Source: Avena insularis
Lineage: Eukaryota > Streptophyta > Magnoliopsida > Poales > Poaceae
Length of the DNA stretch: 64,000 nt
Direction: 5' to 3'
Assembly: GCA_023614405.1 (NCBI GenBank)
Contig: CM042697.1
Coordinates: forward strand, 472,360,792 to 472,424,791
Below the pieces are notes generated by a model. It worked only from the letters and a program-made list of their open reading frames with translations, searched no databases and was not told the origin of the DNA. The position numbers were made by a program, and so were the translations under genes. Of the stretch, positions 21,609-32,189 are shown piece after piece. Position 1 is the stretch's first letter; every line of letters begins with the position of its first letter.

Positions 21609-21826
21609 AATCTTAATCCCGATGATTGAGTGCTTAACTTTATAGTTAAGTGAATTGTACTCTTTTCCCATTAGTGAGTTTTTATGAAGTTTCTCACATG
21701 AGGTTTTTAATGAGGCAATTCGTGCAACATAGCAAGAAGTATACCGTGTGCATTTCTCCATATTTTTCCCACTGGGTTTTTCGGAGTTTTAAGCCATGGT
21801 TATACAGATAAGATACCCAGAGAGAG
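21609..21826 (+). other. copia 3' untranslated region with purine tracts
   Basis: A strong polypurine run AGGGGGAGA sits at 21578-21588, about 240 bases before the 3' LTR. A weaker run CAGAGAGAG (21818-21826) abuts the LTR and is the position expected for the functional tract. The AT-rich stretch between them has no reading frame. Confidence 0.6.
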
Positions 21827-22084
21827 TGTTGGAAAACTGGGCCGGTAGAGGCCCACTCGGTGTGGCCTCTACCAGGCTAGGATTGGCCCATGTGGGTATC
21901 GTATCCCCTTAGTCTATAAATAGAGGAACAATTATTGTACGTGAGCTTACCGAGAGAAAGTTTAATAAAGTTTTCCTTTATTTCCTGTGTCATCTACTGG
22001 TGTAATCTGTGTGCCTTCTACTAGTCTTCTTCTCGGATGTGAAACAGCCTCGGGACCGGCCAGTCGGCAGTGGGTGTTTCAACA
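21827..22084 (+). repeat. 3' LTR of the copia element
   Basis: Starts TGTTGGAAAAC and ends GTTTCAACA, 258 bp, including TCTATAAATAGAGG and a 21-base stretch absent from the 5' LTR. Followed by ATTAC. Confidence 0.93.
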
Positions 22085-22089
22085 ATTAC

Positions 22090-22802
22090 AAGGTAATCAC
22101 GCCTGAAAGCGTTCGTGGGTGGGCGCTGGCTGCTGCCATGCCAGCCGCGGCGAGCGGAGCGCGTGGGTCTGGAGCCAGGGAACTGCCCTTTGACCGTGGT
22201 CGTGCTAATGGCGAAGGCAGAGCTAGCTGGGGCTGAGTTGGTTGTATGGATCTTTGCAGGGAGGGAGGACCACGCACGAACCATGCATTACTACTACGAG
22301 CTCGGAGCTCGTCGCCTTGCGCCGTACGTACATGGTCCGTACGAGCTCGGAGCTCGAGCCAATCCTTTGACAGTACTCCAGCAGCAGTGCCGCAACGCGC
22401 AGTGTTATTCACGACCGAAGAAAAGAAGCCTGGATGTGTGAGTGAGCTGTGATTTACATCTCCACGCCACGCACACATGCACGCACCACCATCCTATACG
22501 TCTCAGCTGCGTGTGTCGTGTGAAACGGAGGCGTTAATTTCACCACGAGCGTGCACTGCGTGATGACACGACGCTATTTGCATGGCCCTGCGAGAGAACT
22601 CAGAGAAAGGCGACAACCTTTGTAGCCCAACAACGTGTGCCACGACCCTGGCCACCCTTTGCTCGGGTCCAGCCCACGCCCAACATCGCAACACGTTTTT
22701 ATTATCTCACGTTCGCGCAAACAAAACCCGGCCCACCCTTGCGCATCCTACTACTGCCTTAATTTTCTTTTCTTTTCGCCGGAATTACTGTAATTTGGAA
22801 CA
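22090..22802. other. No gene supported
   Basis: Original target DNA to the right of the copia insertion. It has tandem copies of TACGAGCTCGGAGCTCG (22295, 22339), suggesting a small local duplication, and open frames without recognisable domains. Confidence 0.4.
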
Positions 22803-22842
22803 ACTGTCTGGCGAGCACACATGCGGTTGTTGCGTGACCAGG
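22803..22842 (+). repeat. Triplicated segment, copy B, left edge
   Basis: CTGTCTGGCGAGCACACATG and the following CGGTTGTTGCGTG match 35253-35285 of copy C. The match is then broken by an insertion and resumes at about 24125 with ACCCACTCGCTATTACATAT. Confidence 0.7.
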
Positions 22843-24115
22843 GCCGTCGGTTTTATTTATGGAAAATGATAGGATTCCTCCGGGGATCGCGCGAGTTGCG
22901 TCCTCCGGCTCCAACGCTTGACACGTGTCCCGTCGCGTGGAAAGAAAAGAGCTGGCCTCACCTCATTGTGTCGTCATCTCCCTATTTCCTCGCTCTCAAC
23001 CGCCCGCCTCGAGTTCTCTTCTTCCTCGGGACAGATATCCATGAATTTTCCCCAGTCCTTTCCTCTCCTACAGCTATGCCGCCGCCCTTCGTCCCCCGGC
23101 CGTCGCACCACCATGTTGTTTTCGTCCAGCTGCATCATCTCAATCTCCCCTCAAATTGTCCCTCCCCCTTCTACTTTTTCTCACGAAGGCAACTAGATCC
23201 CGCCGCCGCCGCAAGGGCTCTCATTCTTGGTTCAGCGCCACCGAACTCTGATCCACCGGTTCTTCCTGTTGCTCTGAGAGTGCGGAGGACCTGCTATAGG
23301 GGCATAGCGGACCTGCTACGTGGGCTGACGGACCTGCTCTGAGGGCATGGTGGACTGCTCTGTGGCGGATGCACTGCTAACGGCGTGGCGAACCTGCTAC
23401 CGGCGTGGCGGACTTGCTACAGTGCGGTAGCCGCTACAACAGGTGGCGGCGCTTGCTACAAGGGGTGGAGACCCTCTGCGACCATGGGCGGTGGCTTTTG
23501 CTACCGATGGCGGCGGTGCTCTGCTACCAGGGCAGCGGTAATCTTCTACAAGGGTGGTGGGGCTGCTACGGCCGTCGGCGGCGCTCTGCTACACGGGCGG
23601 TGTTGCTGCTACGCCCGGCAGCGACGCTCTGCTACAACAGTTGGCAGCGCTTGCTACATCAACACAACTGTCTTGCTACATAGGCACACCAGCCTTGCTA
23701 CAAATGCACGACGTCGAGTTCTCCAGCAACACATCTTCTCCGGCGACGACGCCTTTTGCTACAAGCGGAGGAAGGCACTGCTACAAGGGATGGCCGTTGT
23801 TGCTACCGCTGTAACCACGTCTTCTCCGGCGGTAACCTCCGGCCACGCAACTTCAGGTCTATCCGGCGACGCCACGGTCGATGGTCCATCAGCACTGTTG
23901 TTGCTGGCGCAGGCAGCGGGAGTTCGAGGAACACGATGCTGCCAGATCTCTCTAGTGGGCGTGGTTTTTTTCCTGCCGGCGCTGGGGGAGAGTCGGGAAG
24001 CGTTGACCCGGGGCGGATGGTCCTGATCGATCGTATCGTACGGCTGTCGACCCGGGGGATCGGGCGATTTGATCCCCCGGGGGACGCGTAGCACGACCCT
24101 TAATTTATTTGCATC
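22843..24115. mobile_element. Insertion in copy B with a TGCTAC array; MULE-like
   Basis: Comparison with copy C shows that about 1.27 kb has been inserted here. The ends contain partly matching inverted words: AGGGCCGTCG and TTCCTCCGGGGATC on the left, and the reverse complement AAGGGTCGTG and TCCCCCGGGGGATC on the right. The interior is GC-rich. A target duplication (GCGTGACC / GCAGTACC) is only approximate. I class it as a probable non-autonomous TIR element on the basis of the inverted ends. Confidence 0.5.
23278..23765 (+). repeat. Degenerate tandem array around TTGCTAC(A)
   Basis: About fifteen copies of (C/T)TGCTAC(A/G) separated by roughly 24-45 bases of GGCGG-rich spacer, for example at 23313, 23394, 23412, 23453, 23500, 23521, 23564, 23587, 23603, 23630, 23653, 23675, 23694. 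The spacing is irregular, the core well kept. No reading frame across it is convincing. Such arrays could be transposase-binding or structural repeats; this is inference. Confidence 0.55.
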
Positions 24116-24124
24116 GTTGCAGCA

Positions 24125-24740
24125 GTACCCACTCGCTATTACATATGTGGGCCTGATCTTTCTATCACTAGTAACACAAGCGACGCATGCTTTTTTGTAG
24201 CTACATCTACGATGCTGATGTTAACGTGCAGAAGAAGAAAAAAACATCAGGAACGAATCACTGCTGCCTGGAGATGGTCTCCTGGTTCTTGCCAATCTTG
24301 GACGGGCAGCCGTAACGACCAACCCGGCCGGCAGCTGCAGGAACCTTTTTACTACACGAAGAGCACCCACCGTTTTCCTCTATCTTATGATTGACGTGCT
24401 ACTGTCCTGAAACCTGCGGAATCTATCTATCACAAGCAGCAGTAGCTAGCACCACACCCTCAAGGCATTGTCCTGCGCCTCCGGCCATCGGTGGACGGTA
24501 TCGTCCTCCGACCCCGCGCTTTTATTTACCGATCGACGTCGATGGCCGGGCAGCCTAGCTAAACCTGCAGCATCGATCGTGAAGGGGCCGGGCAGCACAT
24601 GCACGCTGGCTGGCACCGCGATCATGCATGCTTTAAACACAAGCTCTCTGTAGAAATGGATTCTGACAGTGTTCAAAGGCCTTAACAGATGCTCTGTAGT
24701 ACAAATAGTGTCATTTACAGGCCTGCAAATTAGTTATTCC
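24125..24740 (+). repeat. Triplicated segment, copy B, middle part
   Basis: Matches copy C (35290-35730 and 37712-37800) through CTACGATGCTGAT, GGAGATGGTCTCCTGGTTCT, GACGGGCAGCCGTAACGACC, and CCGACCCCGCGCTTTTATTT. From 24598 it matches copy A (1603 onward). It ends at the left end of a MITE/CACTA complex at about 24741. No gene seen. Confidence 0.78.
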
Positions 24741-24744
24741 CTCC

Positions 24745-27700
24745 CCAGGCTAGGACAGGCGGCGTCGCCGAGCGAGAAAAAAAAGCGGCGTGGGCTAAAA
24801 AAATACCCCGGGCGAGCCTTTTCGATTGCTGCCCTCGGCGTAGCCTCCTCGGCAAAGGGCTCCCTCGGTGGAGCACATAGAGACCGTCGGCGTATCAAAA
24901 TGTCGTCGGCGTAGCGGCCGTCGGCATAGCTTGTCGACAGGTTGCAAAAACATTTTTTTAAAAAAAATTAAATTTTTTATTTTATTTTTTTCTCAATTTT
25001 TTAATCTTTGAATTGTTTGACTCGTTAATCTCTCACTTTGAACATTTTTAACACTAATTACACTTAATATTTAATTAAATTGCAGTCTTGGTCGAACTTT
25101 CCGGAAGGTCACCCATCCTAATACTACTCCATCTCCAGCACGCTTAACTTCCTCGGTCCTTCAGAATCTGTTTTCACAAAATAATTCATACATTGTTGTC
25201 AATACTATGATATCAATCCTATTAACCCTTATATCAACATGTCACATGTTTGTATTTTTTGAAATTACAAACAATTATTTAAATAAACATTAATAAATAA
25301 GTAAAAATATTATTGAATTCAAATAAAAATTTAATAATTTTACTTTTTGTATTTTTCTATTTAATATGGAATAATTAATATCTTTAAATCTATAAATCGG
25401 AATTTAACAAATAATATGTCTAAATTGATCAGAAAAATGAGAGGAATCCAAATATGATATCCATATCATCTAATCACAAACCCTCAATTTTTGAATTATC
25501 TATTTGGTGGTTGCTTTAGAAAATTCTTTTTTTGCGCTCGGATAATGAAAAATGGCTTTTTGGTGCGATGAAAAGGAAAACTTGCATTGAATCTTTGATA
25601 AAATAGCATATTGTAAACCTAAAAATGATTTTTTTTAAAAAACATGAGCATCGTATCATGTACCTGTAGTTCATATCTGACCCACTTCCTGTCGATTCGG
25701 CAGGAATTTGTCTTTTTCACCAAAGGTGGATGGAAAGGTTTCGGAACCGCCTGTTGGGACATTGTCCATATAAGGTGGTATAGTATTTTAGTAAAATGTG
25801 GTGGTAGCATTTTAAATTAGCCATTTGGTGGTTGCTTCACAAAATCGTCCGTTTTTTGTGCTCGAAAAATAGGAAATGGCTTTTTGGTACGACGAAAAGG
25901 AAAACTTCCTCCTGCAACATTGTTCGCCATCCCATGATGCATGTATATGCACAATATGGTCACATTATCACAAACTATGCCTTGATTCTAGCCATAACAT
26001 TGGTCATTTGACCCGAAAACCAAAAAACCTCGAATGAGATAGGTCATTTTATGAAGGTTTTTTTGAGACATAATCAATATATCAAGTTTAATATTTTTAC
26101 TTATAACTATGTCACATAATATGACATCACGCGAAGGTTTCGCATTGTTTCGATCGTTTTTGAATTTTTATGCCCGTTTTAAACTATCGTCAAACTTTGT
26201 CGAACGGCGGGCATGAAGATTCTTAGCTCGGGGCCGAGCCTCGCTAAACTTGCATTGGATCTTTGATAAAATAGCATATTGTGAACCTAAAAATGATTTT
26301 TTTTTAAAAACATGAGCATCGGATCATGTACCTGTAGTTCATATCTGACCCACTTCCTACCGATTCGGCAGGAATTTGTCTTTTCACCAGAGGTGGACGG
26401 AAAGGTTTCGGATTCCCCTGTTGGGACATTGTCCATATAAGGTGGTATAGTATTTTAGTAAAATGTGGTGGTAGCATTTTAAATTAGCCATTTGGTGGTT
26501 GCTTCACAAAATCATCCGTTTTTTGTGCTCGGAAAATGGGAAATAGCTTTTTGGTACGACGAAAAGGAAAACTTCCTCCTGCAACATTGTTCGTCATCCC
26601 ATGATGCATGTTTATGCACAATATGGGCACATTATCACAAACTATGCCTTGATTCTAGCCATAACATTGGTCATTTGACCCGAAAACCAAGAAACCTCGA
26701 ATGAGATAGGTCATTTTGTGAAGGTTTTTTGAGACATAATCAATATATCAAGTTTAATATTTTTACTTATAACTATGTCACATAATATGACACCACGCGA
26801 AGGTTTCGCATTGTTTCGATCGTTTTTGAATTTTTTATGCCCGTTTTAAACTATCGTCAAACTTTGTCGAACGGCGGGCATGAAGATTCTTAGCTCGGGG
26901 CCGAGCCTCGCTAAACTTGCATTGGATCTTTGATAAAATAGCATATTGTGAACCTAAAAGTGATTTTTGTAAAAAAACTTGAGCATCGGATCATGTACCT
27001 GTAGTTCATATCTGACCCACTTCCTGCCGATTCGGCAGGAATTTGTCTTTTTCACCAGAGGTGGACGGAAAGGTTTAGGATTCCCCTGTTGGGACATTGT
27101 CTATATAAGATGGTATAGTATTTTCAAAATCGTCCGTTTTTTGTGCTCGGAAAATGGGAAATGGCTTTTTGGTGCGACGAAAAAGAAAACTTCCTCCTGC
27201 AACATTGTTCGCCATCCCATGATGCATGTGTATGCACAATATGGGCACATTATCACAAACTATGCCTTGATTTTAGCCATAACATTGGTCATTTGACCCG
27301 AAAGCCAAGAAACCTCGAATGAGATAGGTCATTTTGTGAAGGTTTCTTTGAGACATAATCAATATACCAAGTTTGATATTTTTCCTTCTAACTATATCAC
27401 ATAATATGACACCACGCGAAGGTTTCGCATTGTTTCGATCATTTTTGAATTTTTTATGTCCGTTTTAAACTATATATAATATTTTATGTTTTACTTAATT
27501 TTTATTTACAAATGTGTAATATTTGAGTGTAGATAGATAGATCTTATTTTTCTGCAAATTTTGATATATTATTTGTATTTTTCCGAATTAGAATGATTTA
27601 GTTATGATTTTTCAAAGTTTAATTAGATAAAATAAAAAATAGCTACGCCGAGGGCAGCCATCGGCGTATGCTACGCCGAGGGCAGCCGTCGGCGTAGCAT

Positions 27701-27835
27701 AGGATATGCCGAGGGCAATTCTACGCCGACGGCTGCTTGGCGAAGCTGGCCTAGACGATGGCTACGCCGACGGCCCCGATGTTTGGCCGTCGGCGTAGCG
27801 ACCGGCCGTCGGCGTAGCTTCCCATTCCTGTAGTG
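24745..27835. mobile_element. CACTA (En/Spm) transposon, non-autonomous
   Basis: The right terminus, read inward on the minus strand, is CACTACAGGAATGGGAAGC followed by several CTACGCCGACGGC subterminal repeats (27640-27820), the hallmark of CACTA elements. Similar repeats in the other orientation (CGTCGGCGTAGCGGCCGTCG) occur at 24830-24935. TCC flanks both sides (24742-24744 and 27836-27838), giving the expected 3-bp duplication and placing the left end at about 24745, where however the CACTA word itself is lost (CCAGGCTAGGACAGG). No transposase is encoded; the interior is AT-rich DNA and a tandem array. Confidence 0.82.
25490..27479. repeat. Tandem array of a 667-bp unit inside the CACTA element
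   Basis: Units begin with AAACTTGCATTG(A/G)ATCTT at 25578, 26246 and 26913. Units 1 and 2 are 668 and 667 bp and nearly identical by eye. Unit 3 is shortened: about 80 bases between TATAGTATTTT and CAAAATCGTCC (near 27125) are missing and it breaks off at about 27475. A further partial unit (25490-25577) lies before the first and joins at AAAAGGAAAACTT. Each unit contains CGATTCGGCAGG and TGTCGAACGGCGGGCATG. Non-coding. Confidence 0.9.
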
Positions 27836-27837
27836 TC

Positions 27838-28061
27838 CCATCGATATTAGTTGACTTAAATTGTCTATATATATATATATATATAGATAGATAGATAGAT
27901 CCAGGAGAACCAACGACATGGTTGGATGGTTAGGAGGGCAGTGTTACCCCCAGTCCACCAGAGTTCAAACCCCAGGTTTGACGTTTCCGTCGATAGCGAG
28001 GCGCCTGCGGTGACTTTGTCAATCTCAAGACCCGCCGGCTCAGTCTCACGATCGGAGGGAG
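27838..28061. mobile_element. Stowaway-type MITE split by the CACTA and a SINE
   Basis: CCATCGATATTAGTTGACTT at 27839 matches the left arm of the intact MITE at 28074, and ATCGGAGGGAG at 28051-28061 followed by TA is a right end. The missing extreme left end (TTCCCTCC) sits at 24737-24744, on the other side of the CACTA element, so the CACTA inserted into this MITE. A TA/GATA microsatellite (27865-27900) and a SINE fill the middle. Confidence 0.6.
27900..28050 (+). mobile_element. Au-like tRNA-derived SINE, internally deleted
   Basis: AACGACATGGTTGGATGGTT followed by AGGAGGGCAGTG resembles the 5' part with box A, and AGAGTTCAAACCCC is a box B. The 3' part GAGGCGCCTGCGGTGACTTT and TCAATCTCAAGACC..GCCGGCTCAGTCTC matches my memory of the grass Au SINE family. 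The usual middle of the consensus appears to be missing. No clear target duplication; the adjacent GATA repeats may hide one. Confidence 0.6.
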
Positions 28062-28073
28062 TACAATAATTTA

Positions 28074-28192
28074 CTCCCCGACCCATATTAGTTGATTTGA
28101 ATTTGTCTAAATTCAGATGTATTTAAACATGTTTTAATGTTACATTCATGCGAAGTTTGAAATCAAAGTCAACTAATATGGGTAAGAGAAAG
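28074..28192. mobile_element. Short Stowaway-type MITE
   Basis: TA at 28072-28073 and 28193-28194. Starts CTCCCCGACCCATATTAG and ends CTAATATGGGTAAGAGAAAG, with an almost complete inverted repeat. 119 bp, same group as 11031-11147. Confidence 0.87.
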
Positions 28193-28199
28193 TACACTA

Positions 28200-29450
28200 A
28201 TCTGGAGGCGGTGATTGCATGAATTTCTCGAGAACCTGGACCATCAGCAAGCTTCTGATTATAAGACTCCGTGTCATTAATAATGTTCTTATTTCAAAAA
28301 CAGGTCCGTAGACCGGAGTCAAGAGGCTGTGTAACCTATACGTGGTTAGGGACGCCAGTAAGGGCTTAATGACCTTGTAGCAACTTGACCTGCAAAACCT
28401 GACAGCTTCAGCGTCACAGGCTTGCTCAGTGGCTAGTGAAAGATAATCGTACGGCCACGATAACTGTTGCGGATTCAACCGCGCCTCGCTCCCCCTTTCT
28501 TCTTTTCCGGTTGGCAGAGATAGAACTGCTGCTGTCTTTGTTGCATGGTGGAGAGGACCACGGCTGCTGCATCGATCGCCGGGTGATCAGTGCGGTGGTG
28601 AAAATGGAAATAATGGCGGGAGAGACTGACCGAGTGTGAGTGATGTCTGATTGATTGATGAGTGATGAATCGCCGACCGAGCCCCCGTGGTTGGACCGTG
28701 GGTGGTGGTGGTTTCTGGTGCGCGGCCATGTCTCCCCTGCCAATTTAGAGTGGAGTTCTGCCGCAATGATCCATCCTGCCTCCTTCACCGTGGATTCATA
28801 TGCATGATGAGTAGCAGGCAGGCAGCAAGCCTCAACAAAGCAAGATATACAGGTTACTGTAATGGAGTACTCTGCATGGCAATTTTCATGCAAGACAAGA
28901 GACACATAACGTAGCAATACTAACTACTTCCTCTCTTTCAAAATATAAAATGTTTTAGGTTTGTAAAAAAAAAGTATCTAAACTTGTTTTCACTCAGATT
29001 TAGAGTGAATCTACATACTAAAAAAAAGTCTATATACATTTGCTTTACAAAGCTAAAACATCTTATATTTTAAAACGGAGGGACTAGCCTCTTGTTCTCC
29101 GGCCGTGTGACAAATGCGTGGAGATTAACCGTGCCACATCGAATTCAATTCATGATGTATAAAATTAAATCATGTCGTGGATCGAGCTGGCCCAAATAAT
29201 GGCGAGGCAAGGAGGGAGACAGGCGGAGGTGGTCCAATGGGCTCGCAATGGCGCCTGCACCCCCACGGATAGCTGCCGCTGCTGCCTCTCCTCTTTCTCT
29301 TGCAGGGGAAAGGGAGACAGTGCCCCCGTGCATGCGCTCAGGCTCCGATTCAAAATGCATTTCCCGTACTTTTTGACCGTTGGTCCCTCCTTCCATGGCT
29401 CCATCCACCGTCTCATTGACCACTCGATCGATGCAGGATGAACGGCGGTA
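28200..29450 (+). repeat. Triplicated segment, copy B, right part
   Basis: 28200-28920 matches copy A 1780-2515 (CTATACGTGGTTAG, GACAGCTTCAGCGTCACA, GGTTGGCAGAGATAGAACTG, GTGCGCGGCCATGTCTCCCC, TGCCGCAATGATCCATCCTG). 29085-29450 matches copy C 38930-39345 (CTCTTGTTCTCCGGCCGTG, AATAATGGCGAGGCAAGGAG, GACCGTTGGTCCCTCCTTC). A MITE absent from copy A is inserted at 28927. No convincing gene in it. Confidence 0.8.
28927..29084. mobile_element. Stowaway-type MITE in copy B
   Basis: TA at 28925-28926 and 29085-29086. Starts CTTCCTCTCTTTCAAAATAT and ends ATATTTTAAAACGGAGGGAC. The right half (from ACAAAGCTAAAACATCTTAT) is also present in copy C at 38895-38930, so the MITE inserted before copies B and C separated, and copy C lost the left half. 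Confidence 0.82.
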
Positions 29451-30320
29451 ACACTCACCGACACAGTATTACTGTTTACGTTCACAGCTTCATTTGCACG
29501 TGCCTCTGTGGCAGTGGCGGACGCAGCAAAAAACTTAAGGGTGGGCTCATCTTTAAAAAAATGATCTAGCCCTAACAAAACGATCACCCCTATAACCTCC
29601 ATTGGATCTCCCTTTGAATAAATAACATAGTAAGGCAAAAGACACATCCTTTGCAATACTATATTGGAGCCAATAGAACTGATGAAACCAAATAGGAGCT
29701 TCATGTTTCTCGAAAAGTGCTGCAATTTGGCTTTTCATCTTCATATTCAAATCTAAATTATAATACTTCCTCTGATCCAAATTAATGGATTCAGATTTGT
29801 CTAGACGGAGTGCTAGATACATCTATATCATGTAAAAGAAAAAAAAACATCGTTCCCAGATCTGATTATGCAACCTTTTCTTCTCCATATCACAGTACCA
29901 AGATTATATACCTTGGTATTGCGGCGAAGCGGCTGGGATCTTTCATGAACATGGCGAATTTCTCGATCTCATGTTGTTCTCTCGACGGTCTAGCGGGACT
30001 AGGTTGTTTGGCGACGCCCTCACAGTCGGGACAGGCGATGCCCAGACCCAGCGTTAGGACTCAGCAGATCAAAGACACATGCGCACCAGATGGTCGATCG
30101 GAAGCGCCTATGCCGTACCTTGTCATGCAGGAGCGCACGCACCTTATGGAACCGTCGGCGTCATAATCTGCTGAGTCTAACACCAGGGCATCATACATCA
30201 AATTTTTCGATGAGATCTCCATGTCTAACACCAGCTAATTGGTCATGCTCATGCATGTTGATGTTACAGTAGGAGCGGAGACAATCTTCAGCAGTACCGT
30301 CGTGGATCCGCTGGGTCCAC
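29451..30320. other. Repeat fragments, no gene
   Basis: CAGTGGCGGACGCAGC at 29513 resembles the start of a TIR transposon but no partner end is seen. A Stowaway left-end fragment (CTTCCTCTGATCC) lies at 29766. Inverted words CTCAGCAGATC / TCTGCTGAGTC (30060, 30167) form an imperfect hairpin. Confidence 0.35.
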
Positions 30321-32185
30321 TGTGGAAATTATTGATCCCTAGAATATTTCGATGTATTGATTTGACCCTCGTGAGAGTATATATATACGTACAAACTTGG
30401 AGGGCAAAAAGTATATGACTTGGAATACAATATGATCTCTAAACTCCTAGTCTCTCTCTAGTTGTATACGTATTCTAACATCCCCTCAGTCGGAGCGGGA
30501 GTGAAGCGCACGCTTGCGACTGGATTTAAAGTCTTGCGCTTTCGTCGTCTTCATCCCTCCTTGTTATCATCACTTGTGTGGACATGATCATGGCTGGCAC
30601 ATAGGGGTGGTGACTGCGTCCCCTTCTAGTGCTTCTCTTCCCTCCAGCAGTCACAGCGGGAGTGACGTGGACGCAAGTGACGACGCAGGCGCTGTTGACT
30701 GGAGTTCTTAAGTTGTTGTAGACGTTGTTCTTGATGTCGATGTCGAGGTAGCCGATCGTGATGTAGCCGTGGTCGATGTCGTATGCGCCGTAGTGGTGTG
30801 GCCGCCATTGCCGGAGGCGCAAAAAATTGCGCGTTTTTTGTTGTTGTTGACGAAGCTGCAGTTGTGGACGTTTTGCACCTTGTAGAGGTACCGTCGGGAC
30901 GTCTCTTGGACGCGGTCATAAGTGAGACCACCGGTTTTGCCAGGACCCGGGGAACCCACCAAGCACACAAGGTTTTGCCAGAACCATATGCGCGGTCGTA
31001 GGGGCGTCACAATTGTGACGCCGGTTTGTAAATGCAGTCGTCGGTGTCGTGGACGCGGTCGATACCGTCATCGTGCCTTGCAGTACGTGTAGTGTCAGAG
31101 GGCGTCGTAGTTGTATGTCCATTATGTGAATGGGTATAGCGGCGGCGGCGATGTGTCGACGAAGATGTTGATAAAGACCACGTAGATATAGACGTTGGCG
31201 ATGATGTGTCGGCGATGATGGAGTAGGCGTGTCGGTGATAATCGTCGCTCGAAGGCGTCCCTTGTAGCGGCAATGATGTCGAAACCTTGATGTCGGAGAA
31301 ATCGGCGTCGTAGTGTTTCATACCGGCCTGGCGTGTGGATGATGTCGATGTCGCTTCTCCGTGAATGTGCTCGACGAAAATCTTGGCTTGTAGTCTGGCG
31401 TAGTCGTACGGCTTGATATAGATGTTCGGATCGATGTAGTTCGGCTTGATGCAGTGCAGATTGGTATAGCTCGATGTAGATGTCGTTTTTCAAAGTTGAT
31501 GAAGATCCATGGACCCGGACCCTCCTGGTGTCCAGTGGTGCGAAGATCGTGAGTAATTGATGCTAGGATCTTGGATGTTGCCGTGGATGTTTGGATCCCT
31601 CTGCATATGCAGATGCATGTATGACGTGCGATGGAAAATTTGTTCCCGCTGGCTGCCATGTGCGCCTGCGGAACCGGGACACATTCCTTAGACACCGTGG
31701 CTGGTGAGTGGTGACGCAGCACCCTTACGATCTGGTGGTTTCCGTGTGCCGCCGCCATAGACACAAGCAGACGATTTTTCTGCATTGTGTCCGCCTGATG
31801 TTTCGAGTATCTGTTTTGTAGGAATTTATTTTGTCTATTTGGATCTAATCTAGAATTTGGGAATTAGAAAATTGGATCTAATCTAAGAACTAAAAAATCT
31901 AATGAACCGATCAGATCTTTGATCGAGACCGGGTGCCGCGCTCCTGAGGAGATTGATCTTTCCGGGGGCGGCGTGATGCGAAAATGGTGGAAGAACCTAG
32001 TATCGGCGCCGTGAGGCTAACCGCTCTGATACCATGTGAAAATCATTGATCCCTAAAATATTTTGATGTATTAATTTAGCCCTCATGGGGAGTATATATA
32101 TGTACAAACTTGGAGGGCAAGAAGCATATAACTTAGAATACAGTATGATCTCTATAACTTACACAGATATGACTTTTGCTTAACA
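30321..32185 (-). mobile_element. Non-autonomous copia-type LTR element (LARD/TRIM-like), minus strand
   Basis: Direct repeats at 30321-30480 and about 32035-32185 are LTRs. Read on the minus strand, the 5' LTR (32185-32035) is followed at once by TGGTATCAGAGCGG, a textbook initiator-Met tRNA primer site (32034-32021), and the 3' LTR starts TGTTAGAATACGTATAC after the polypurine tract CTGAGGGGA (30489-30481). The 1.55 kb interior encodes no protease, integrase or RT. It is full of GAC/TAC/ATC triplets giving Thr/Asp/Ser-rich frames. It is the same family as 47407-51051. The outer part of the 5' LTR has decayed, and no target duplication was found. Confidence 0.8.
32022..32034 (-). other. Primer binding site of the minus-strand LTR element
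   Basis: Minus-strand TGGTATCAGAGCG directly after the 5' LTR, complementary to the 3' end of initiator methionine tRNA. It fixes the orientation of the element. Confidence 0.85.
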
Positions 32186-32189
32186 AAAA

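Larger units (their letters stand above)
15065..22084 (+). mobile_element. Complete, decayed Ty1/copia LTR retrotransposon
   Basis: Two LTRs in direct orientation (15065-15301 and 21827-22084) enclose, in order, a leader, gag, protease, integrase, reverse transcriptase and RNase H. Integrase before RT is the Ty1/copia order. The flanks are ATTAA on the left and ATTAC on the right, a 5-bp target duplication with one mismatch. By eye the LTRs differ at about 21 of about 237 aligned positions plus a 21-base indel, so the insertion is not recent. At least four frameshifts and several stops break gag and pol, so it cannot act on its own. Length 7020 bp. Confidence 0.95.

Noticed and set aside
23278..23765. 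Coding array of a periodic protein
   Set aside because: Spacing between cores is not a multiple of three and stops occur in the longest frame outside 23385-24026; nothing supports translation.
27900..28050. tRNA gene from box A and box B matches
   Set aside because: No cloverleaf can be formed and the downstream sequence is that of an Au-like SINE.
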